Assembly (NCBI RefSeq): GCF_032854445.1
Contig: NC_088304.1
Location: forward strand, 8,569,704 to 8,633,703
From: Liolophura sinensis
Taxonomy: Eukaryota > Mollusca > Polyplacophora > Chitonida > Chitonidae
Length of the DNA stretch: 64,000 bases
Reading direction: 5' to 3'
Below, in pieces: positions 20,912-32,959 of this stretch (positions within the stretch are counted from its first letter, which is position 1; the number at the start of each line of letters is the position of its first letter). The position numbers and the translations under genes are program-made. The notes under the pieces are model-generated. The model did not search any database. It was not told where the DNA came from and was given only the letters and a program-made list of their open reading frames with translations.

Positions 20912-21257
20912 TGAGTGAGTGCTTGGGGTTTAACGTCGTTCTTAACAATTTAATGACGACGAAAGAATCCTTAGAACGCATTAATGTACCTCCTTGTCGC
21001 AGGACGGATTTCCACCGGTATTTTATCTAGTGCTGCTTCAGTGAGACGACTTACAGAAGGCAAGTAAGCTGCCCCGCCCAAGCTATTATACTGATACGGG
21101 TCAACCAGTCGTTGCACTATCCCCTTCATGCCGAACGCCAAGCGAGGGAGTTACAACTTCCTCTTTTAAGACCTTAGGTGTGACTCGATCTAGGCTTTAC
21201 CCTGAATCTACCGCTCCCGTAGTGGACGCTCTACCAACTGTGCTATCGGGGCCGGTC
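20912..21257 (-). mobile_element. SINE-B1, full-length reference copy
   Basis: In plus orientation it begins GAGTGAGTGCTTGGGGTTTA, contains TCCTTGTCGCAGGACGGATT, CTTACAGAAGGCAAGTAAGC and TGATACGGGTCAACCAGTCG, and ends CTACCAACTGTGCTATCGGG then GCCGGTC. The reverse strand gives an A box TAGCACAGTTGG at its 5' end. At about 345 bp it is the longest copy of this subtype in the window, and it lies upstream of the giant-exon gene. Confidence 0.85.
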
Positions 21258-21639
21258 AAAAATTAGAAATATAAAACCATTCCATCAACCAGAGTATGTG
21301 TCAGTATATAATACATATTATCATGTTGGTGTATTGGCTCATGTGGTTGTCACACAGTTTCTGGTGAGACATGCAATCTAACCTTGACGCATTTGGTCAC
21401 AACAACGCACTTGCCGTTTTGAAAAACTATAGGGGAAACCTATAATGAAATTTACGGGAGAGACTACATGTTCACCTTGACCTTTGTTATGATTCCATAT
21501 ATATGTATTGTCCAGGTTGTCTTTTCTATGCTGTGTAGCGTGTTGGTATGTCCACGTCTGGTTATGCTCTGAAACGCTCCGTGGTTTAACAATGTTATGC
21601 TATTTTACGGTGCTACATCTTGTGGGATTCTGTCATGTA
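21258..21639. other. No recognised feature
   Basis: Spacer with no supported gene; its right end grades into the next minisatellite. Confidence 0.45.
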
Positions 21640-21950
21640 GTTTCTAATACGAGTGGTTTTGTCACGTGGTTTCGAAACGAGTGGATATGCCACTATACGA
21701 GGAGCTTTTTATGTTATCATGATATGAATGATTTTGTCATATAGCTACGATACTAGTTTTGTCATGTAGTCACCATTTGGCATGTCGTTACGATACGTGT
21801 GGTTTTGTCACATGGCTACGGTACGTGGGATTTTGTCACATGGTTACGGTACGAGGGGTTTTGTCACATGGCTTCGATATGTGTGGTTTTGTCACGTGGC
21901 TACGGTACGTGGGGTTTTGTCACATAGCTACGGTACGTGGGGTTTTGCAA
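21640..21950 (+). repeat. 28-bp minisatellite
   Basis: The unit TTTTGTCACATGGCTACGGT then ACGTGGGG is regular from about 21800 and more degenerate to the left. 28 is not a multiple of three, so the short frames seen here are incidental. Confidence 0.85.
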
Positions 21951-22089
21951 CAAATCTTGCTGATCAAAGATAAGAGATGCTTATGACATAATTGAAATGC
22001 TCATCTGTCAACCGCTCTTACTGTACACAGATAAACCGAGAAAAACCGAGACAAAAACGTTAACCTAGAACAACGACGAAAATGTACAT

Positions 22090-22460
22090 TATGTGTATAC
22101 GGACACCCTTATCTGGCTACCTATATCCGCACACCCATTTCTGGTTACCCATATCCGCACACCCCTATCTGACTACCTATATCCAGACGACCTTATCTGA
22201 CTATATATATATATATCCGGATACCCATATCTGGTTACTTATATCCACACATCCTTATCTGGCTTCCTATATCCGCACACCGCTATCTGGTTACCTATAT
22301 CAGGACGCTCAAATCTGGCCACCTATATCCGTACACCCATATGTGCCTACCTCTATCTGAAATATACCTGAACAACTACTTCTGGACACCCCTATCTGGG
22401 CACGCTTACCCCGACAAGTATATATGGGCACGAATGTCTGAATGCTTGGACACTCGTATC
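22090..22460 (+). repeat. Second 28-bp minisatellite, unrelated sequence
   Basis: The unit CCGCACACCCCTATCTGGCT then ACCTATAT repeats about a dozen times, with a TATATATATATAT expansion at about 22203. It shares its period but not its sequence with the array 140 bp to the left. Confidence 0.85.
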
Positions 22461-22472
22461 TCATATGTTCAT

Positions 22473-22645
22473 AAAGTTATTTATTTATTCATTTGATTGG
22501 TGTTTTACGCCGTACTCAAGAATATTTCACTTATACAACAGCGGCCAGCATTATGGTGGGAAGAAAACCGGGCAGAGCCCGTGGGAAACCCACGACCATC
22601 AGCAGATTGCTGGCAGACCTTCCCATGTGCGGCCGGAGAGGAAGC
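22473..22645 (-). mobile_element. SINE-A, head missing
   Basis: Well-preserved tail and body (GTGTTTTACGCCGTACTCAA, GGCCAGCATTATGGTGGGAA, GTGGGAAACCCACGACCATC) stop at GAGGAAGCCAGC before the B box. Its low divergence suggests one of the younger copies. Confidence 0.85.
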
Positions 22646-24985
22646 CAGCTGTTCATAAAATCAGATGCCAGTTCGCGGTTATCTGGTCACCCATGTCTAG
22701 CCTGTGATTTACAAACTGTCTGAAATTTGTCACGATAAAAACAGTTCACTCTGTTGAGCTAATTCGAGTGCTAGTCATCACAAGCCTCCACAGTAACAAA
22801 CAGCCGCATGGAGAATACAGCAATAAAGAGACAAAACTGTCCAGTGAGATTAAAATTATAGAGTATTTAGCGACCAAACTTAATGTGTCCATATTTAATA
22901 TAGTTCTGAATGAATGTCAATTTTCATAAACGGCTTTCGTTTCGCATTGGGTGCCTAAGCATTCGTGTTTCATGGCCGTTCCCCTTGGGTTGGGAGCCTG
23001 GATAGCGTGCAGTGTCGCGCACAGTGCCGTGAAGCCCGAGGGGCTTATGCTTGGGGCTTTACACAAGTGGCTGTATGTATACAATTGAGAACGATGCGAA
23101 TCCGGGTCAGCCATTGTTCACTAAAGCTATAACCACGCTGAAGAATGCGTGACTTTGAACTCGCTGTTTTGATGGGAGTGGACCGATTCTCACCGTCTTA
23201 CTAGGACACCTTATATTCGCGTCTCGGTGAATATACACTGAAATCAGATTTGGTCCTTTAGAAAACCTGTTTGGGGCATGCGACGTGGGGTGGGGGTTGG
23301 GGCGTCTGTCCTGGTTATCCTGCAAAAAGTGTTATTTTTTTTGTCTACTCAGGATATCCATGTGTGTGTGTGTGTGCAGCCTTTGTATATCGAGTGAAAC
23401 TACAAGGTTAAATTGATCCAAACCCTGGACATTAAGCAGGATATTTCATCACCACGTTCCCTTTATTCAATATTCTTGTATAAACTTTAAAGTTCTTTTT
23501 ACGGCCTGGGTATTATCTTACATGACCTGTGTTTGCACAGTCTCACACTCAACTGTCTCTCAGTCTGAGATTAGTACACGGCGTGGCAAAGCAAACGGAC
23601 TTTGCTCACCTGCACAGTTTAGCGTTATCACACCTATCCTGTGAACAAAATGTTTTGTTTGAGGTGTAATCAGATTTTTAAAATTAAAATTGTCATACCG
23701 TTACATCTGCTATTCCCCGTCCATACAATCGGATTATACAAGTGCCGTCCACGGAAGCGTTTACATTTTTACTTACATGTGTCATACTCTATAATAATAA
23801 AACACATGTAGACCTATCCGCCAATTCGTCGAAAGTATATTTTCTTTACATAGCCGATGAAGTACTATTATTTTCGCAGTATAAGCGAATACATTCACAT
23901 TCGCGGCGCGTCGTATTGCGTCGCGTCGCGGTGTGGTTCTGACCTCCTCAAGCATTAAGCCAAGTTGACACGCCGCATTGGAACTTGCCGCAGTGTGAAC
24001 GTCTGAGATTGATGTAACACTTGGAGAGTCCGGCAAGGCGCACCTGGGCTTAAAATGATAAAATCTTATACACCTACTTTGTCACGTTAAATGACCTTAC
24101 ACACGTACTCGTCATATTACCACATGTCTGAATTATCCGCATATTCTGGGTCGAATTTACCGAAGCTGTTAAATGGTGATGAATCCAAAATCTATTAAAA
24201 ATAATTCTCACACACTGAATCAGGAATTTCAATTTACAGACAGCAATAAGAGGTTTTCCTGTTATTTACACGCGAAAGTGCTATGTCCTTGATACAACAC
24301 TTCATCACCTCTCTGTCCTGCCTTGTCTTTTCTATCTCGTTCTACTATTTTGTTTATATTGCATGTAGCATTTCAATGTTGATTCTTTCTTTATTTCTCT
24401 TTTTTCTATATCTTTTGTGTTAATCTACTGCCATTCTTTTCTCACATCTGTAGTAAAACGGTTAAACTGCATTTATTTAGGGAAAGGGACGAGTTAGTTT
24501 TCTAGAGCTTGTTCCCAATCTCATTGTGTATAACGCAATATAATATGTTCAATTTAATTCATTTGAATTTACTGAACACTGTCATTTTTGTACATATAAA
24601 CTTGTGCATTGTTCATTGCGCCGAGCATGTGATCTCGTTGGTGGAGGGATAAGCGGCTGCTGTGAGGCATTAGAATACACGGACATACCAGGCTACCATA
24701 CCAGTGTAACAAGGTGCAATATGTCGATACAACGTGTAAATACCGGCGCCCTGTGGTTCAAAGTGGTTTAAGATTTAATACCAGATTTAACTTTAAGCCA
24801 AGTCTCCATTTTTTGCGCTTAGCCTAAAAAATTGTGTAACATTACAATAAATATGAACTAAAACTGTCGCTGTTATACTTTGACTTTGGAGAACTGCATT
24901 GGCTGTAAAGTTTGGCTAAAAATTTAAATATAAAATATGACATAATACCATTATTAGCTAATACAGTTTCGAACAACTGTACCCT
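22646..24985. other. No recognised gene; one (TG)n tract
   Basis: Mostly unrecognised sequence. A (TG)8 microsatellite lies at about 23361 to 23376. Short frames on both strands lack support. Confidence 0.45.
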
Positions 24986-25039
24986 GTGGACTACCTTAAA
25001 ATGCATCGATACTGTATACACAATACAATACCTTGCCAC

Positions 25040-26250
25040 AACACTTTCAAACTTGCATACCAGGATACAAAGCTGGAATATCGTGCTACAACTGTTCAAT
25101 ACCCCGACGCTAGCCTGGCTACAAATGCTCAACACCCGGATACTAGCCTGGCTACAACTGTTCCATGCCCGGATACTACCTTGGCTACAACTGTTCAATA
25201 CCTGGATACAAGCCAGGCTACAACTATTCAATACCCGGATACCAGCCTGGATACAACTGTTCAATACCTGGATACAAGCCAGCCTACAACTGTTCAATAC
25301 CCGGATACCAGCCTGGCTACAACTGTTCAATACCTGGATACCAGCCTGGCTACAACTGTTCAATACCTGGATACAAGCCTGGCTACAACTATTCAACACC
25401 CAGATACCAGCCAGGCTACAACTGTTCAATACCTGGATACAAGCCTGGCTACAACTATTCAATACCCGGATATTAGCCTGGCTTCAACTGTTCAATACCT
25501 GGATACCAGCCTGGCTACAACTGTTCAATACCTGGATACCAGCCTGGCTACAACTGTTCAATACCCGGATACCAGCCTGGCTACAACTGTTCAATACCTG
25601 GATACCAGCCTGGCTACAACTATTCAATACCCGGATACCAGCCTGGCTACAACTGTTCAATACCTGGATACAAGCCTGGCTACAACTGTTCAATACCTGG
25701 ATACAAGCCTGGCTACAACTGTTCAATACCTGGATACTAGCTTGGCTACAACTGTTCAATACCCGGATATTAGCCTGGCTACAACTGTTCAATACCTGGA
25801 TACCGGCTTGGCTACAACTGTTCAATACCCGGATACCAGCCTGGCTACAACTGTTCAATACCCGGACACCAGCCTGGCTACAACTGTTCAATACCTGGAT
25901 ACAAGCCTGGCTACAACTGTTCAAAACCTGGATACTAGCTTAGCTACAACTGTTCAATACCTGGATACTGGCTTGGCTACAACTGTTCAATACCCGGATA
26001 TTAGCCTGGCTGCAACTGTTCAATACCCGGATACCAGCTTGGCTACAACTGTTCAATACCAGGATACCAGCCTGGCTACAACTGTTCAATACCCGGATAT
26101 TAGCCTGGCTACAACTGTTCAATACCTGGATACAAGCCAGGCTACAACTATTCAATACCTGGATATTAGCAAGGCTACAACTATTCAGTACCCGGACACT
26201 AGCCTGGCTACAAATGTTCAATACCCAGATATCAGGCTATACAATACCTT
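25040..26250 (+). repeat. 33-bp tandem array, about 36 units
   Basis: The unit is TACAACTGTTCAATACCTGG then ATACCAGCCTGGC. Since 33 equals 11 codons, several frames stay open: a 428-codon plus frame with ATTVQYLDTSL repeats, a 343-codon plus frame with NTWIPAWLQLF repeats, a third plus frame with GYKPGYNCSIP repeats broken by TAG where the unit reads GATATTAGC, and minus frames with SCSQAGIQVLN repeats. Flanks carry related words (ACAATACCTTGC, ACAACACTTTC) on both sides. I read it as a minisatellite; coding use is unproven. Confidence 0.9.
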
Positions 26251-26299
26251 GCTACAACATTTTCGTGGATGAGGTTTATTTTTAGAGTAACAGCAGAGA

Positions 26300-26504
26300 T
26301 TGGATCCTATTATCATGCAGCCGCCGTGGGATCAAATCCAGCTCATGCCGGCTCCTTCTCTGGTCGTACATGTACGTGGGAAGGTCTTGCAGCAACCTGC
26401 GGATAGTCTTCTTCGGGCCTCTGCCCGATTTCGTCTTCCTTCAATGCTGACCGCCGTCAACTAAGTTTCTTGAATACGGCGTCAATCAATCAATCAATCA
26501 ATGC
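26300..26504 (+). mobile_element. SINE-A, diverged
   Basis: GATCAAATCCAGCTCATGCC (B-box region), GTACGTGGGAAGGTCTTGCA and TTCTTGAATACGGCGTCAAT, ending in (CAAT)n. The A-box end is missing or unrecognisable. Confidence 0.7.
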
Positions 26505-26665
26505 CCGAAAACTAGTCTATACAACGTAATACCTTGCTACAACACATTCATACCTGGATGGTAAACTAGAATACCTGAATACTAGCCTGCAATACTCTGC
26601 CGAGAACTTTTTCAACAGCCACTTACTAAGCTATACCATATGTTGCTACAGCACATTCATACTTG
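26505..26665 (+). repeat. Diverged flank units of the 33-bp array
   Basis: Words such as ATACCTTGCTACAACACATT and TATGTTGCTACAGCACATTC recur with loose spacing and resemble the ends of the main array. Confidence 0.5.
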
Positions 26666-26679
26666 AGTGAACTTGCGTA

Positions 26680-26790
26680 TCGTCGTGGGTTTCCCCCGTG
26701 CACTGCAAGGTTTCCTCCAACTATAAGACTGGCGCCGTCGTACTAGTGAAATATTCGGCGTAAAACACCAATAAAATAGATAAATACTTG
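26680..26790 (+). mobile_element. SINE-A, 3' part only
   Basis: Starts at ATCGTCGTGGGTTTCCCCCG and ends GGCGTAAAACACCAATAAAA then TAGATAAATA. The tRNA head is absent. Confidence 0.75.
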
Positions 26791-26833
26791 AGTGGTAAGT
26801 TAGAATACTAGTTCCAAGATACTATAAGCTACA

Positions 26834-27120
26834 AACAGTCTTATCGTTAATACGGATTACACTTTCTGAATATAGCACATATCCTAGTGCTGAAATTTGG
26901 CTGAGACCACTGCGGGTTTCGAACCAGCGACCTCAGAGTCAGGCACCGAATCGCCAGCAATACATGTCAACCGTCTAGACCACTCGACCAACAGGCCTTT
27001 CACAAAAATGGCAGGTAGTTGACTGGTAGGCTTTACAGTGAACATTACCCCTCTGATAATCACATAGGTACAGATGTCATATATTCAGAAAATGTAATCC
27101 CTATTAACGATAATACTGTT
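26834..27120. mobile_element. Foldback element with 41-bp arms enclosing a tRNA-like sequence
   Basis: The left arm (26834 to 26874, AACAGTCTTATCGTTAATAC...) and right arm (27080 to 27120) are inverted and match at about 38 of 41 positions by my count. The interior contains a tRNA-like segment on the minus strand. Neighbouring words TATAAGCTACAAA occur on both sides (about 26823 and 27160), consistent with insertion into a repeated host sequence. Confidence 0.65.
26899..26998 (-). repeat. tRNA-like sequence (Leu/Ser type), probably SINE head or pseudogene
   Basis: The minus strand reads an A-box-like TGGTCGAGTGGTCTAGACGG and, about 50 bases on, an intact B box GGTTCGAAACC. Sequences resembling acceptor arms at the two ends do not pair, and the spacing is long, so this is probably not a functional tRNA. 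Confidence 0.5.
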
Positions 27121-28617
27121 ACTTAATCCACTTCCTAAATGACATCTGTATCTATCTGATATAAGCTACAAAGCCTAGAAACATTTCACTATCCAGATAC
27201 TGAGCTATGCGATGCCTTGCACAACACTTTAAGGCTGCAATATCTGTTGTCAATGGGACAAATCAAATCAGGAAATTAAACGGATTTTATGGATAAGGTG
27301 ATCTTAGAGTAACAACAGAGATTCTCAATATCTTAGACTTTTTGTAGATATGATTTTAAATGCAACGTAACTTGAGGGATTAAGACATTTTGTGAAAAAG
27401 GTTTTCAATGTAATTTATTCTGAGGCTTTGTGGTAATTTTTCCTGTGCTTGTCTGCATGATAACATTAATATAGAATATATAGAATTATGAGGAAAGGAA
27501 ACACGTATCGTATCAGCCCGTTACGTTATCGCATAGTCTGAATAAAAACCATATCTCAGAAAAAAAAACATTTACTCGCTTGTGAGCAAAAAATGAATGC
27601 ATTCCAATATTTAATCTTTACAGAGGACTTTTCACGATGTAAATATTTATAGTATGACGATTTTTGTAGACTACAATACAGTATCAAAGTACGAATAAGG
27701 GTAAAAAGCATATTACACAGTGGGATATAGTTATCTATTGGCAAATGTGACAATAGCATTAGCCTAATACGCGCAGACAGTTTGGTCGATAAAACCCATC
27801 TTACGTTTCAATCTGCTGAATTCATTTAACTATTAGCTGGAAATAATGTAAAATGCAGGTTGGCACCTTATCCAATATGCTTATTTCAGAAATCTCTCCT
27901 TGATTTGTTTTCTCGTGAAAATAACATACAGATGAAGCAATGTAAACCATTTCCAGGCTCATTTATCTCTTTTATCTTACCTTTGTAATTTTCAATCTTG
28001 TTTGAAAGGCAGAGCTTTACAATTTCTACCTTAGCGTCCGCTCTGAAAAATACACAGACGTAATGAAGTAGTAATACATGGCAGAGGCACAGCGCACATG
28101 AAACCACGCAATGCAGTAAAGCATTTAAATCTTACATAAAGAAGGCAAACAATATACATCTAAAAATAAATCGTGCAATTTTGCATTTCAATTTCACCTC
28201 AATTACCAACACAATCAAGCTAGATAGTTTTCAGTAGTCAACAATATCAAGCAACACTTTCAAAAGACTTGATTGTGTAAACTTTTCAAAATTGTAAAGC
28301 CTTCTGGCACTTCTACGTTTTTGTATGAACTTACAAATATTAAGGTGTTCATCATGAGTTTAAAAAAAAGAAAGGTAAAAAAATTGCATTTAGCAACCGG
28401 TTTAATTATGCTCTCTCGTATTTGTACAATTCGCGATTTTTTTTCAATAATGTGTGGAATAAGAGACTCAATATTGTTCTCATGCCTAAGTCTGTGGAAG
28501 ACTAAAGGCGTACGTGGGAACTTTGTTTATTATCAATCGCATCCCACCCATACCTGGTACCCCAGTTCTCTTAATAAATCATAATAATATACTCCTCGAA
28601 ACAGACAATTGTGTAAC
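27121..28617. other. No recognised gene
   Basis: AT-rich sequence. Open frames of 64 to 103 codons (for example plus 28273 to 28584) lack recognisable content or splice support. Confidence 0.4.
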
Positions 28618-28853
28618 GGCCATCGGGGGTCTCCATGACCTGGGAGTCGGTCTCCAATGCGGTCGTTGTGAGTTCAAGTCCAGATTAAGCTACCTTCCTC
28701 TCGGGTAGTGGGAAGGTCTGCCAGCAGCCAGCGGACGCTCGTGGGTTTCCCGGGGTTGTGCCCGATTTCTTCCCAACACAATACTGGCCGCAATCGTATA
28801 AATGAAAAATTCTTGAGTACGGCGTAAAACACTAATCAAATTAATAAATATAA
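28618..28853 (+). mobile_element. SINE-A, near full length
   Basis: GAGTTCAAGTCCAGATTAAG marks the B-box region, then GTGGGAAGGTCTGCCAGCAG, then TTCTTGAGTACGGCGTAAAA and an AT-rich end. The A-box end is diverged. Confidence 0.8.
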
Positions 28854-28869
28854 CAGCAATCAACAACAA

Positions 28870-28995
28870 TGAATCTCCCAGGTCAGCAGAGGGCAAGGCC
28901 AATTTCTATAACACATTCACACGTTCAACGCAAACCACCAAAGAATAAATAAGTCTAAAAAGTCAGAATTTAGGACGGCATCATGTAGAGCAAAG
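28870..28995 (+). repeat. Dispersed repeat DR-D
   Basis: AACGCAAACCACCAAAGAAT then AAATAAGTC and TAGGACGGCATCAT matches 55305 to 55400 (ACAAACCACCAAAGAATGAA, TAGGACGCAATCAT). Confidence 0.5.
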
Positions 28996-29261
28996 CATTT
29001 ACGTATGAATGGACTTGCGTCGCGTTTGAATCCAGAAGCAAACAATATTCCCTTTGTGATGTTTTAAGCGGAGGCTCTATGTATATACTAACGTGCAGCG
29101 AGACATAATAGCACCATCGATACGCAATTCTTTGTCTGGTCTGGAATCGCCGTAGTTGTATGTCTGTAGAACTATGCTTGTGGCGTACAGCTGTGTAAAT
29201 CACTTGCAGGCTTTCCTTACAGCTGATTTAGCTCTGTGGAGAGAAAAATAAAATTAGAAAG

Positions 29262-29365
29262 TTAGATAATTTATTTATTTATTTATTTGTGGTTCAACGC
29301 AATACTCAAGAAGTTTCATTTATGCCACGGCGATGAGTCGGGTGGAAGAAACCAGAGTGACCGGA
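29262..29365 (-). mobile_element. SINE-A, tail fragment
   Basis: TTTATTTATTTATTTGTGGT then CAACGCAATACTCAAGAAGT and GGTGGAAGAAACCAGAG; diverged and truncated. Confidence 0.65.
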
Positions 29366-30000
29366 ACTTTGCCAAGTACAGACCAACTTCTCTAGATATG
29401 CGCACCTTATTGGTTGAAGACAAGCGGCCTTAACGAATGTTTGACTGAGCGTCGTCGACCACTTATGTCACCAAGACTCCATACGCATTATGGGGGGATG
29501 AAATCTACAAATTCTATTGGTTTAATCCCCTACTTAGAAGGTAAGGTGATATGCTTATTTCAGAAAAATCTACTTGATGTGTTTTTTTCGTGAAAATGAC
29601 ACATAGAAGAAAACAATGCAACCATTTCCAGACAAACCCTGTTTTTATTTGTTTTGTTTTTTTATTTTTTTTTTATTTGACTTCGTGTTTTTATGGCTAC
29701 ATGTGGCTATACCTGTTCCCTATAGAGACTAAAAGGCCTAAGCCTCATCCAATCGATCACGGCCTGCTCCCGTAGACAATGAGACGTCTCTTTTTCACAA
29801 ATGTAAATGTGAGAAGATCACATGTTTAAACTGGCACTTTATGTACAACCTGCGACAATTTGAGCGCCAAAATCTACAAATTGTCTGGTATAAAGCACAA
29901 ACGCTTTCAAACAAAAGAACTTTTGAAGAAATTAACAAGAACCATGTTTCTACACAGCACAGAAACTCTCATTATCAATAATTTGCGGTAATTTCTTCCA
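29366..30000. other. No recognised feature
   Basis: Contains a T-rich tract at about 29640 to 29680. Nothing else is supported. Confidence 0.45.
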
Positions 30001-30004
30001 GAAT

Positions 30005-30232
30005 TTTGCCTGCACAGCGTGAAATATCTCCGCAAGCGCCATGAACCAAAAGCATGCAATATCTCCGCAAACGACTTGCGACAGAGCGTACAATAGCATG
30101 CCCCACAGCTTGTAATCTCTCCGCACGCATCCAGCGACACGGCTTGTAATCTCTCCGTACACGTAATGCGACACAGCTTGTAATCTCTCCGTACACGTAA
30201 TGCGACACAGCTTGTAATCTCTCCGCACGTGT
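30005..30232 (+). repeat. 34-bp minisatellite
   Basis: The unit ACACAGCTTGTAATCTCTCC then GTACACGTAATGCG appears about six times, clean in the right half and degenerate to the left. Confidence 0.85.
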
Positions 30233-30649
30233 ACTGCCTAAGTCTAATAGTTCCGGGAGCTCCTCAACGTTTTCAGACGTTTGTGCATGCTAATTCATAT
30301 CCTTGTAGAGAAACAGAAAATTGGCATTCGAAGCTCATACCTTTTTGATATCAAATACAGAATTTCATTAAAAAATCCTTTGAAGCTGAATCTTAGCCTG
30401 CATGATATCTACATTCTAAACCCCCATCTGAAGGATCGCATTTTATCAGACAATAAAATATGCAGCAAATTCTGTTTTTTTTTCATCTGTCATTCATCGA
30501 CAGATCCTTATGATTGTTTGTGTTTCAGCAAGTCTTTACCATTTTATTTGATATGGACTGTACAGCTGTTAAAAAGATTTGCGCTTTTAGAGGGTTTCAA
30601 CCTCATTGCTGTCTTGTCACTACTCTGGACCGTCACTGTCCATGCACGT

Positions 30650-31500
30650 CCAATAGTGGAATATCAGAAAATGAGTAAAAGTGGAATATGTGTCACATAT
30701 TCAGCAATGTTTGCTCTGTTGGAACGGCTCTGTCTGTGCACGAGTGACAGTGGAATATGTACAACATAGGCGGAAATGTTTGCTCTATTAGAACGACACA
30801 GTCTACGCACATAATAGTGGGATATTTATCACATAGGCGGCATGAAATGATTGCTCTATTAGAGTGGCACTGTTCATGCACGTGCAATAATGCAATATCA
30901 GAAAATGTTTGCTCTATTAGAACGCCACTGTCTATGCACGTAAAATAGTGGAATATCAGAAAGTGTTTGCTCTGTTAGAAAGGCATGAGTAACAGTGGAA
31001 TATGTGTAACATAAGCGGCAATGTTTGCTCTATCAGAGAGGCAATATCTGTCGACGAGGAATAGTGGAGTATCAGAAAATGTTTGCTCTATTAGAACGCC
31101 ACTGTCTATGCACGCAAAATAGTGGAATATCAGAAAGCGTTTGCTCTATTAGAACGACACTGTCTATGCACGAGGAATAGTGGAATATCAGAAAATGTTT
31201 ACTCTATTAGAGCGGCACTGTCTATACACGAGAAATAGTGGACTATGTGTCACATAAGCGGCAATGTTTCTCTATTAGAACGACACTGTCTATGCACGAG
31301 GAATAGTGGACTATGTGTCACATAAGCGGCAATGTTTGCTCTATTAGAACGACACTGTCTATGTACGTAATAGTAGGATATCTGTCACATAGGCGGCAAT
31401 GTTTGTTCTATTAGAACGGCATTGTCTATGCACGAGTAATAGTGGATATGTGTTACATATTCAGCAATGTTTGCTCGATTAGAGTGGCATTGTCTGTGTG
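30650..31500 (+). repeat. Tandem array with irregular units of about 55 to 65 bp
   Basis: Recurring words are GTTTGCTCTATTAGAACGAC, ACTGTCTATGCACGAGGAAT and AGTGGAATATCAGAAAATG. Two linker types alternate irregularly (AATATCAGAAA and ATGTGTCACATAAGCGGCAA), so this is a two-variant array. Confidence 0.85.
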
Positions 31501-31679
31501 TTTGTGGTAACCGGATACAAATGTATGGGCCATAGAATAGGAAATGTTTGCATAACTAGGATGACACAGTCCACGCATATTTAGCAGCGGAATATTAAGA
31601 TATAATTCAAAAGGGCGCCTTAAGCATTCTGTTGAGCAATTCTGACAACAAAACGGCACAGTACTTTTGGTGATTTCAG

Positions 31680-32010
31680 AATGCGTCTTACTGAATAGGT
31701 AATATATCTACTTCTAGAGGGACGCAGTCCATGTACATGTATAGCAACACAATCTGCGTGCATATAAAAACACTCTATGCGCTTGTAGCGACGAAGTCTA
31801 TGCGGTAACGTAAGTACTGCTAGAGAGTCACAGTCTATACACATATAGTGGTCTATGCACATTTAGCGACATAGTCTATGCATATGCAGCCGTAGAATCT
31901 ATGTACATATTCACTGGTAGCGACAACATCTATGCAATAATGTACATGTAGCGGCACAGTCTATGCACATGTAGCGATACTGTCTATGAACATGTAATAG
32001 CAAAACCCAT
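31680..32010 (+). repeat. Degenerate array related to the one at its left
   Basis: Words such as CAGTCTATGCACATGTAGCG recur at roughly 25 to 35 bp. It shares the GTCTATGCAC core with the preceding array. Confidence 0.6.
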
Positions 32011-32955
32011 GCAACAGAGGATCTACATATGCACTGTCTATTCAATCTAGGCAATTGGGGGTAGCTATGTAGGAGCTGCTGCAACGCCCACTTTCTTTTA
32101 CCGGCGGCGTATACATGTAATATATGACTTATACGTGTTACCATTTGTCAACCATCCCACTGTCATTACCTTTCTATTACTCTCCAGACTGATGAAACTC
32201 ATCTCTCCATTTAATTGTAGCCTATCCACAGATCGTCACTGTTTGTTATGACGCCCTCGGTCATTCGAAGTGATTACAGCTGTGGTTGATAGTTTTAGAT
32301 ATCGTGTTTTAAAGTCGTGTACACTAGTGATTAAAAAAATGAGGGCTGTGACTTTGTATTGACAATTTCTGAACGTAATGCCTACAGGCTTACACAAGAC
32401 ATCCGTTGCACGCGCAATGCCTCTATCAGTATAATCGATACGGACAGGCGTTGATAGGGGCAAACAGTAGTAGCCCTCAGACAATTTTTGTATCAGGGTG
32501 GCAACACCTTTTGTTGAAAGACCTAGCAGTGTTTAACACGCCTCGTTCCCACTAAGCACATCCGCTTCTCTACTGATCTGTACTGACATTTGTATTTGAG
32601 AGCGTAATGACGTTTTTCTAGAGGCAGATTCCGTCTCATTTAAAGACGTTTAATGAAAATCTTATCAATACAAACAGCAGTAGAGTGTACAGAATCATGG
32701 AGGCCACGCAATAAGTTGATAGACAGCGCTCTGAAAAAGAACATAGGTACAACAGTATTGGACTAAGAAAACTGCAAGCCCACCCTTGCCATTTAGGCTT
32801 GAATTGTTTATAGAAAGGGAGAACAGGAAACCGCTTCATCCTGGTGAAATAGGTTACTCAATGTGAAATAGCTTTGTGTATGAGCAGTTGACCTTATTTT
32901 ACTTGACTTCATTGCAGAGCTATCCCACTGAATGGCACGATGAAAATTTATGAGG
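32011..32955. other. No recognised feature
   Basis: Spacer between arrays; nothing supported. Confidence 0.45.
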
Positions 32956-32959
32956 CACC

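Noticed and set aside
24986-26272. 428-codon plus-strand gene
   Set aside because: The frame is almost entirely the 33-bp tandem repeat, whose period keeps several frames on both strands open at once.
28273-28584. 103-codon plus-strand frame
   Set aside because: Low-complexity AT-driven composition, no splice or family evidence.
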